A stretch of DNA of 27,243 nt from IMG/VR virus record IMGVR_UViG_3300022934_000141, positions 1-27,243 of that record; one strand, written 5' to 3'. The notes below the pieces were generated by a model. The model made no database searches. It had not been told where the DNA came from and saw only the letters and a program-made list of their open reading frames with translations. Shown in pieces: positions 22,562-27,243 of the stretch. Positions within the stretch are counted from its first letter, which is position 1; each line of letters opens with the position of its first letter. Source of the stretch: a virus. Position numbers and translations under genes: made by a program.

Positions 22562-23488
22562 TTAGGCAGCGCCTGAAGTACCAAAGATACCTCTAGGATC
22601 AGAGAAACCAAATGAGTATCTCTCTCTAGCTTTGTATCTTACGTTACCTGTGTCGAAATCACCTTCCATGTTTGTGGACATTGGTGTTCTCACGAAGTGC
22701 TTTAGACCATTAGGTGCATCAGTTTTAATGAAGAATGCATCTGTGTCAGTTAAGAAGTGATTTACTACATAACCTTCAGGAATCATTCCCATGTTTCTGA
22801 TAGCGTTAATGTCATTGTCTGCTGTACCTGTTCTTAGCGCTGAGCTCATTAATCTGTCAGCAGTAAACTGTAATTCTTTTGGAATGATCAGTTTTCTACC
22901 TTGAGTTGCGATTTTTAAACCACGCTCGTCTACGTATGCAGCAATGTCAATTAAAGCTTGCTCAAGTGATACTTCGTTTAAGTCAGCGTCTACTGCTAAT
23001 CTGTTGGAGAAAGTACCACCGACTGCAAGTGGGTGTGCTGTGTTAATAAGTGAAACACCGTCACCACCTGGGTTAGTACCTGCAGCTCCACCAGCAGCAA
23101 ATGCTGTGTTTAAAACGTCAGCAGCTTTAACTTGCTTTGTGTTAGCCATTGATCTTGCAAGAGCTTTTGTGTAACGAGAAGAAAGCTGATCGTAGAGATT
23201 ATCTTCTACAGCTTCTTCAGTGATTGAAAAGCCTAATGCAATTGTTTCGTGTGTGTAACGTGAAGTATAAGCTTCAGCAGCAGTATCATAAGAGATACCT
23301 GCGCCTTCAGATTTAACTGGAGCTGATCCAAAACCTGAAAGCATTACTTCTTCTTCGAATGCTCTGTCAGAAGACTCTTGATCGAAGATTTCTGTGTGCT
23401 CTTGCTCATATCTTGCGTATTCCAAGCCAAACAGTGCGTTTAAACCTGGTTCTAACTCTTTAACGAGTTGACTTCTTGAAATAGCCAT
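22562..23488 (-). CDS. Major capsid protein
   Basis: A 308-residue protein: N-terminal helical region (SRSQLVKELEPGLNALFGLE), EEVMLSGFGSAPVKSEGAGI, HETIALGFSITEEAVEDNLY (about 79-98), SSRYTKALARSMANTKQVKA, then ALIDIAAYVDERGLKIATQG and RKLIIPKELQFTADRLMSS. This order (N-arm, E-loop-like region, long spine helix, P-domain) and the phrases on a test plate-like layout match HK97-fold coat proteins that carry a scaffold partner. It follows scaffold and decoration genes and is closed by an intrinsic terminator. HK97 fold is inferred from family resemblance. Confidence 0.82.
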   Translation of the reverse strand: MAISRSQLVKELEPGLNALFGLEYARYEQEHTEIFDQESSDRAFEEEVMLSGFGSAPVKSEGAGISYDTAAEAYTSRYTHETIALGFSITEEAVEDNLYDQLSSRYTKALARSMANTKQVKAADVLNTAFAAGGAAGTNPGGDGVSLINTAHPLAVGGTFSNRLAVDADLNEVSLEQALIDIAAYVDERGLKIATQGRKLIIPKELQFTADRLMSSALRTGTADNDINAIRNMGMIPEGYVVNHFLTDTDAFFIKTDAPNGLKHFVRTPMSTNMEGDFDTGNVRYKARERYSFGFSDPRGIFGTSGAA

Positions 23489-23491
23489 GGT

Positions 23492-24061
23492 TTATACCCC
23501 TGCCTTTCCACCAGTGTAATAGTGAAGGTTTGGTTTTACGATCAAGTTACCGTTAGCAGAAGATGTATCATCGTTATCTGGATCTTTTGAAAGACCTACG
23601 ATAATCCATGTTGAGCTAGCGTTTGATGCAAAAGTGTCCACTTCAGCTTTAGATATACCTGATTTTGTGCTACCTGCAGTGTATGCTGTCTCAGCATTTT
23701 CACCGACATTAGCAGCTGTTACTGTTCCAGATGCTTGAACTTCAAACAACTGATTCGGATCATCGATAACGTTTGCTACGATGTCGTCAGCTAAAATGCT
23801 ACCTGGGTAGTAATTACTAAAAGTTGGTTTTTGTGTAGTTGGGTCTGTATAAAAACAACCATTAAAAATACCAACAATAGTATTACCTGCAGCATTAGCG
23901 ACTTCTAGTGTACCAGTGGAAACGAGTTCAACTGGATCACCTTGGAAGATGGCAGTACCATAGTTATTGGCAATAGCATATTCAGTTTGCCCTTGGTTTG
24001 ATACTCCGCCACCCACCTTTTGTACGGGTCTGAACCCGAATGGTGCGTCTACGTTTGCCAT
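23492..24061 (-). CDS. Head decoration-like protein
   Basis: A 189-residue protein starting MANVDAPFGFRPVQKVGGGV, a start I recall from phage decoration or accessory head proteins beside major capsid genes. The body is beta-rich (YAIANNYGTAIFQGDPVELV, AAGNTIVGIFNGCFYTDPTT, QLFEVQASGTVTAANVGENA) and ends LIVKPNLHYYTGGKAGV. The gene ends three bases before the capsid start and has AAAGGAG eight bases upstream in the loop of an inverted repeat. Confidence 0.75.
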   Translation of the reverse strand: MANVDAPFGFRPVQKVGGGVSNQGQTEYAIANNYGTAIFQGDPVELVSTGTLEVANAAGNTIVGIFNGCFYTDPTTQKPTFSNYYPGSILADDIVANVIDDPNQLFEVQASGTVTAANVGENAETAYTAGSTKSGISKAEVDTFASNASSTWIIVGLSKDPDNDDTSSANGNLIVKPNLHYYTGGKAGV

Positions 24062-24093
24062 AATATTACTCCTTTGTAATACGTGTTAATATT
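24062..24093 (-). repeat. Inverted repeat presenting a ribosome binding site
   Basis: AATATTA (24062-24068 on the plus strand) and TAATATT (24087-24093) form a 7-bp stem whose 18-base loop contains the complement of AAAGGAG, the ribosome binding site of the decoration gene. It occupies most of a 55-base gap. It could keep the site single-stranded and raise translation, but AT-only stems are weak. Confidence 0.35.
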
Positions 24094-24116
24094 GGTCGTC
24101 TAACAAACCGTGCCGA

Positions 24117-24572
24117 TTACGACTTGTTTCCTGAACCAAAAGTTACTTTGGTTTGCCTTTGGGGTTTACTGATCGGCATCCTTGGATCCTCGACTTTCAA
24201 TAGATCATTGTCAACAGCTTGCTTTTGGCCCTCTGTTAATTGTCTGTAATAAGCGTTTCGCTCTTCAATTGTCTCTATTGGCATACGAGCTAACAGCAAC
24301 CCACCTACCCCTATCACACCAGCGTGCTTACCGTCTTCGATAGTAGGAAGTTCCCAGTCAGGATACTCGTCGGCTCGGACTAATTCCCAACCTTCGCGTA
24401 ATTTTCCACTGATGTTTTTGTAATCATCAAATCCTCTGACTGATTCCCTGATCCATCGATGTCTATAACCATCTGGAGCTGGGGGTGCGTCTAATGCAGA
24501 AGGTCTTGTCCAACCTTTTTTACGAGCTGTCTTTTCCCTTGTCTCATTAGACCTAAGCGTTTTATTTACCAT
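24117..24572 (-). CDS. Conserved head-module protein, unknown function
   Basis: A 151-residue protein. Basic N-terminus (LRSNETREKTARKKGWTRPS), then PDGYRHRWIRESVRGFDDYK, REGWELVRADEYPDWELPTI and a C-terminal basic tail after EERNAYYRQLTEGQKQAVDN. The motif order (RHRWIRES..G..D..N....LREGWE.V..DE.PD) is one I recall between scaffold and capsid genes in marine phages. It has no catalytic motif. GGAGATAAT precedes the start. A head assembly role is inferred from its fixed place between scaffold and capsid genes. Confidence 0.72.
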   Translation of the reverse strand: MVNKTLRSNETREKTARKKGWTRPSALDAPPAPDGYRHRWIRESVRGFDDYKNISGKLREGWELVRADEYPDWELPTIEDGKHAGVIGVGGLLLARMPIETIEERNAYYRQLTEGQKQAVDNDLLKVEDPRMPISKPQRQTKVTFGSGNKS

Positions 24573-24584
24573 ATTATCTCCAAT

Positions 24585-25523
24585 CTATACATATTTTGCG
24601 TATTCTTCAAGGGGAACGCCTAATTTTTTCGCTATCGCTACTTGACTAGGAGTTAGCTTCACCTTTTTAGAACCACTTGATTTTGATGTTCGAGATGCTC
24701 CAGCAACTGTTTGAGGAGCTTTTTCTCTTACTTCTTTGGTTTCTTCTTTAGCTTCTTGATTAAATTTATGTGGAAATTGATTTCTCATGTATCCATTTAT
24801 TTCCTCATAATATTCATCACTTTTAGGATCAAATCCTTCTCTTAAAAGTTTTTTGTGATGAGCTAAAGCAGTAAAAGTCATTGCTTCATCTTTACCAAAC
24901 CAATCATTATCTTCTGCCCACTGCTCAGCTCTAGGATCAGGCTGTCTTGGTGCAGTTTGTTGTGGTTGTGCTTTTTCAGCCATCAAACCTTCTTGTTGTT
25001 TTAATAACTGTTCTCTTTGATTTTTAGAAGCAATTGCTCTTTCTTCTTCGATCGCTAATCTTGTCAAAGCTCTTTGAGCCTCGACTTGAGCATTAACGTC
25101 GTTGTTATACAAAGCGTCTTGATAAGCTTTTTTAGCTTGTTCAATCTGAGACTTAACTCTGGTCTCGTACTCTGTAATATAGTTTTCATCCAAAGATTTA
25201 ATCTTACCTTCATACTCTTCATATTTTTTCTTTGCTGTTTCTGCAAATCGAAGAGCTTCTTGTTCTCTTTGTTCAGTTTTCTCTATACGATCTAAAAGTT
25301 TTTTAATTCTTCTTTGAACGTTCTTAGAGTATTTATCTAAATTATCATCTTTAGAATCGTCTCCTGAGTCTTCCTCATTAGATTTTTCTACTGATTGTTC
25401 TGTTTCAGATGTGGCTTCTTTTTCTTCAGCCTTATTCTCTTCAGTAGATTTATCTTCTTCTTGAAGTTCAACCTCTTGACCCTCTCCTGTAGTGTCAAGG
25501 TCTACCATTTTTTCTTCAGCCAT
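24585..25523 (-). CDS. Capsid scaffolding protein
   Basis: A 312-residue, strongly helical protein. Residues 1-60 are extremely acidic (Glu/Asp/Ser-rich). About 65-185 is a coiled coil (RRIKKLLDRIEKTEQREQEA, EERAIASKNQREQLLKQQEG), followed by a Gln/Pro linker and a globular-like segment (WAEDNDWFGKDEAMTFTALA). The C-terminus is a basic linker plus KLTPSQVAIAKKLGVPLEEY, a helical element typical of the coat-binding end of phage scaffolds. It precedes the coat genes, as scaffold genes do. CTAAGGAGATAATT provides the ribosome binding site. Confidence 0.78.
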   Translation of the reverse strand: MAEEKMVDLDTTGEGQEVELQEEDKSTEENKAEEKEATSETEQSVEKSNEEDSGDDSKDDNLDKYSKNVQRRIKKLLDRIEKTEQREQEALRFAETAKKKYEEYEGKIKSLDENYITEYETRVKSQIEQAKKAYQDALYNNDVNAQVEAQRALTRLAIEEERAIASKNQREQLLKQQEGLMAEKAQPQQTAPRQPDPRAEQWAEDNDWFGKDEAMTFTALAHHKKLLREGFDPKSDEYYEEINGYMRNQFPHKFNQEAKEETKEVREKAPQTVAGASRTSKSSGSKKVKLTPSQVAIAKKLGVPLEEYAKYV

Positions 25524-25533
25524 AATTATCTCC

Positions 25534-25956
25534 TTAGTAGATTGTTAATACGTCTTCAGGTGATTTTAATTTAGCTAAAATTTCATCGTCGTTAAGAATA
25601 CGAATTTCTCCACCTTCAATTTTAACTCTGGATCCCGCATATCTTGCAAAGACTACCCAATCACCTTTTTTACACCATGGTCCGTTGGGAAACTTTTCTT
25701 TATCAGCATAAGCGTCTTGACCCATGCTTAAAATTAAACCAACGTTGGTTGTTAGTTGTTGTTCTTCAATGGCTTTATCTGTGAGATATAAACCACCTTT
25801 TGTTTTATCAACACCTTTATAAGGCAGAACAACCATTCTCCATCCTGTTGCTTGAGGTATTCTTTCTAAAGCAGGACCTTTGTCTTCTTCTTCTTTCTTT
25901 ACTTCTTTTACTTTAGGTTTTTTATTAAAACCTTCTGGTAATATTAATTTACTCAT
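25534..25956 (-). CDS. Phage GroES-like co-chaperonin
   Basis: A 140-residue GroES-type protein: a Lys/Glu-rich extension of about 35 residues, then GWRMVVLPYKGVDKTKGGLY, with GGLYL (54-58) at the mobile-loop position that docks on GroEL, NVGLILSMGQDAY, WCKKGDWVVFARYAGSRVKI (96-113; the K-x-GD-x-V-x-F barrel strand) and GGEIRILNDDEILAKL. It is longer than bacterial GroES (about 97). By analogy with T4 gp31 it would help host GroEL fold the capsid protein. It is encoded directly before the scaffold and coat genes, which fits that role. Confidence 0.82.
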   Translation of the reverse strand: MSKLILPEGFNKKPKVKEVKKEEEDKGPALERIPQATGWRMVVLPYKGVDKTKGGLYLTDKAIEEQQLTTNVGLILSMGQDAYADKEKFPNGPWCKKGDWVVFARYAGSRVKIEGGEIRILNDDEILAKLKSPEDVLTIY

Positions 25957-26143
25957 CGTCTTTCATCACCTTTCCTAAAACTTGTTTGTAGTCGATTAAA
26001 AACATCTCCATTGCATGAAGTTTTCCTAATGCGTATTTGTAGTCTTCAAAGGAAACAATATTTTTAGAAAGAACATCATCTTTATATTCGTCAATTCTTT
26101 TTTGAATTTCCTTTTTTACCAAATAGTCAAAAGACTGTTGCAT
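25949..26143 (-). CDS. Small helical protein, unknown function
   Basis: A 64-residue, helix-rich protein (SFDYLVKKEIQKRIDEYKDD, FEDYKYALGKLHAMEMFLID) ending KVMKDDE. The ATG overlaps the holin stop (TAATG at 26143), and its end overlaps the GroES-like start by 8 bases. Similar short helical proteins with an F-x-D-Y-K-Y-x-x-G motif occur before the head genes of marine phages. Function unknown. Confidence 0.7.
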   Translation of the reverse strand: MQQSFDYLVKKEIQKRIDEYKDDVLSKNIVSFEDYKYALGKLHAMEMFLIDYKQVLGKVMKDDE

Positions 26144-26529
26144 TATTTTTTAAATTTTTTGATAGCTAAATCAGTTACTTTTAAGCCGAAGCTACTTGCG
26201 ATAGCAGCCATTAATGCCCAAATGTACCAGTCCGGGAGACTGTCTAAAGTAGTAAAACCTTCTTTTAATTTATCGATCCACTCGTATTTACCAAAGAATA
26301 TAGCTCCAAAAACTATAAGGAGTGGAATTGAGAGAATGACGGTAAACCATTCATCACGCCAAGAGTTTTGCATATTTTTTTGAGTTTCAATGGCATAGGC
26401 AATTTCGCCCTCAGCCATTTTTCTAATATGCGTTTGCTCAGCCTGAGCCATAAGCTTTTTAGTCTCTGTCTTTGTCTTAACAACATCGACTACGCCTTTT
26501 AAAACTGTGGGAACTAGATTCCAGAGCAT
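26143..26529 (-). CDS. Holin-like protein, 3TM GTA-type
   Basis: A 128-residue protein. An N-terminal amphipathic or partly hydrophobic segment (LWNLVPTVLKGVVDVV), a charged helix, NSWRDEWFTVILSIPLLIVF (TM near 61-79), then PDWYIWALMAAIASSFGLKV (TM near 99-118) and a Lys-rich C-terminus. The S-W-R-D-E-W followed by a TM, and P-x-W-Y with A-A-x-A-S-F-G-L, match the 3TM holin family (GTA holin-like) used for release. Placement in the head module before GroES is unusual. It overlaps the preceding 36-residue TM gene. Confidence 0.75.
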   Translation of the reverse strand: MLWNLVPTVLKGVVDVVKTKTETKKLMAQAEQTHIRKMAEGEIAYAIETQKNMQNSWRDEWFTVILSIPLLIVFGAIFFGKYEWIDKLKEGFTTLDSLPDWYIWALMAAIASSFGLKVTDLAIKKFKK

Positions 26530-26624
26530 GACCAGTATCCTATCACAAAGAATATAACAGCTATAATAGCGTCACGCTTCTTTATACTAGAAGACCAGTC
26601 TTTAATTTTTCCAAGTATATTCAT
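26514..26624 (-). CDS. 36-residue single-TM protein next to holin
   Basis: Runs from ATG 26624, overlapping the previous stop (TAATG), to TAG 26514 inside the holin gene. It reads MNILGKIKDWSSSIKKRDAI followed by a TM segment IAVIFFVIGYWSCSGI. A GAAGGAG ribosome binding site lies six bases before the ATG. A single TM after a basic stretch beside a holin suggests a holin partner or regulator (antiholin or pinholin), by analogy only. Confidence 0.65.
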   Translation of the reverse strand: MNILGKIKDWSSSIKKRDAIIAVIFFVIGYWSCSGI

Positions 26625-26794
26625 TAGAATACTCCTTCAAATTTAAGACCTTTTGATGCTATTCCATAACCACGCTTGTGTTTTTTATCCTCAGGTACAG
26701 ACTTCACTTCCATGATCTTACCTGGTGGAATAGATTCACCCTGTGAAACAGGGCCCTTTTTTGGAGGTATTGTTTTTGTTAAACGTTTTTTCAT
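26624..26794 (-). CDS. 56-residue basic protein, unknown function
   Basis: From ATG 26794 to TAA 26624, with TAATG overlaps at both ends. It reads MKKRLTKTIPPKKGPVSQGE, then SIPPGKIMEV, and ends KRGYGIASKGLKFEGVF. It is Lys/Pro-rich and probably flexible. The T-I-P-P-K-x-G-P and P-P-G patterns recur in small marine phage proteins beside the portal. Function unknown. Confidence 0.7.
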   Translation of the reverse strand: MKKRLTKTIPPKKGPVSQGESIPPGKIMEVKSVPEDKKHKRGYGIASKGLKFEGVF

Positions 26795-27060
26795 TAGTGT
26801 AATGTTAGACTATTTTCCTGATTTTTCAAATAACTAATTTGCTGTGCAATATAACTATCTGCTGCTAGTTCACCATAAGCATCAACCAATGTTTCACGAC
26901 TCATTGATAACATCACTTGAGCTAATTCAATTAAATCAACGCCTTGCTCTGATTGTTGTTGAACAAAATCTCTTATTTCATCGATAATCTTTTGAACTCT
27001 TTTTTTAGTTACTTCGTCAATCATCTTTAAATGATATTCTGATTTTAGTTTATTTTCCAT
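26794..27060 (-). CDS. Small helical protein after portal region
   Basis: An 88-residue protein made of helices (KRVQKIIDEIRDFVQQQSEQ, DLIELAQVMLSMSRETLVDA, GELAADSYIAQQISYLKNQE). It is acidic to neutral with no Cys. The start overlaps the 45-residue basic gene by 11 bases, and the end overlaps the next start (TAATG). No family recognised. Confidence 0.72.
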   Translation of the reverse strand: MENKLKSEYHLKMIDEVTKKRVQKIIDEIRDFVQQQSEQGVDLIELAQVMLSMSRETLVDAYGELAADSYIAQQISYLKNQENSLTLH

Positions 27061-27187
27061 TTTTCTTTTCTACTTTCTTTATTGTGCCTTTGTTTTTAGA
27101 AGCGTAGAATACTTGTTCACCTTTTTTCTTTCCGTAACTTTTCTTCATTGACTTCATAATCTTTTTACCTTTGCTTGTTAATGGCAT
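27050..27187 (-). CDS. 45-residue conserved basic phage protein
   Basis: From ATG 27187 to TAA 27050. It reads MPLTSKGKKIMKSMKKSYGK, then KKGEQVFYASKNKGTIKKVE. This M-P-L-T-x-K-G-K-K-I...YG..KGE.VFYAS.NKGTI pattern is one I recall as widespread in marine phages. AGGAGAGAAGAG precedes the start, which lies inside the end of the previous gene in another frame. Function unknown; Lys-rich, possibly nucleic-acid binding. Confidence 0.72.
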   Translation of the reverse strand: MPLTSKGKKIMKSMKKSYGKKKGEQVFYASKNKGTIKKVEKKNGK

Positions 27188-27243
27188 CTCTTCTCTCCTG
27201 ATTTAGAGTTTGGGTTGTCATCTTGTCGTACTGAACTTCAGCA
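27165..27243 (-). CDS. C-terminal end of upstream gene, possibly portal
   Basis: The last 25 codons of a frame entering from the window edge: AEVQYDKMTTQTLNQERRDA followed by INKQR and TAA at 27165. It is helical and charged, and overlaps the next gene by 23 bases. By gene order (upstream of head genes) it may be the end of the portal protein. The identity cannot be judged from so short a piece. Confidence 0.45.
   Translation of the reverse strand, partial: AEVQYDKMTTQTLNQERRDAINKQR

Overview
The window is a contiguous piece of a tailed double-stranded DNA phage genome. All convincing genes lie on the minus strand, so transcription runs from position 27243 down to 1. The DNA is AT-rich by eye (GC not computed). 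The gene set resembles uncultured marine phages such as Mediterranean metagenomic phages and pelagiphages: a phage GroES, many tiny Lys/Arg-rich proteins, AT-rich DNA and tail fibres of the SDRLKLELMETGANANTWG type. A short-tailed phage of a marine bacterium, possibly SAR11-like, is my inference. No integrase, tRNA, CRISPR or insertion sequence was seen. No tape measure, sheath or baseplate genes were seen either, which fits a podovirus.

Layout in transcription order. (1) 27243-25949: the tail end of an upstream gene (perhaps portal), three small unknown genes, a one-TM mini-protein, a holin-like membrane protein and a small helical protein. (2) 25956-22562: head module with GroES-like cochaperonin, scaffold-like protein, an unknown head-region protein, a decoration-like protein and the major capsid protein, closed by a good intrinsic terminator (about 22509-22544). 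(3) 22444-21267: two virion beta-proteins and a basic Cys-containing protein. (4) 21266-18647: four exported or membrane-anchored proteins in overlapping frames. (5) 18647-17106: tiny basic or Cys-rich genes, including a 47-residue protein with 13 cysteines and a gene split by an in-frame TGA. (6) 17103-13978: head-tail connector and neck genes, a zinc-ribbon protein and two structural proteins. (7) 13970-7336: a NodU-type carbamoyltransferase, a collar-type tail fibre, a Cys4 protein, a small fibre-associated candidate, then a run of 2OG-Fe(II) oxygenase, second oxygenase, sulfotransferase-like protein, GT-A glycosyltransferase and third oxygenase. (8) 7296-1: a tail nozzle-like protein, a JmjC/cupin-like oxygenase, small virion proteins and three large low-complexity proteins that look like internal or ejection proteins. 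The last runs off the window.

Most genes are packed stop-to-start (many TAATG and ATGA overlaps), which points to long polycistronic messages and translational coupling. The most interesting part is the enzyme set woven through the tail genes: a glycosyltransferase, a sulfotransferase-like protein, a carbamoyltransferase and four Fe(II)-oxygenase-like proteins. Together they could build a decorated glycan or modified residue on the fibre or on another phage or host molecule. This is an inference from neighbourhood. Family assignments are from recalled motifs; no database search was run.
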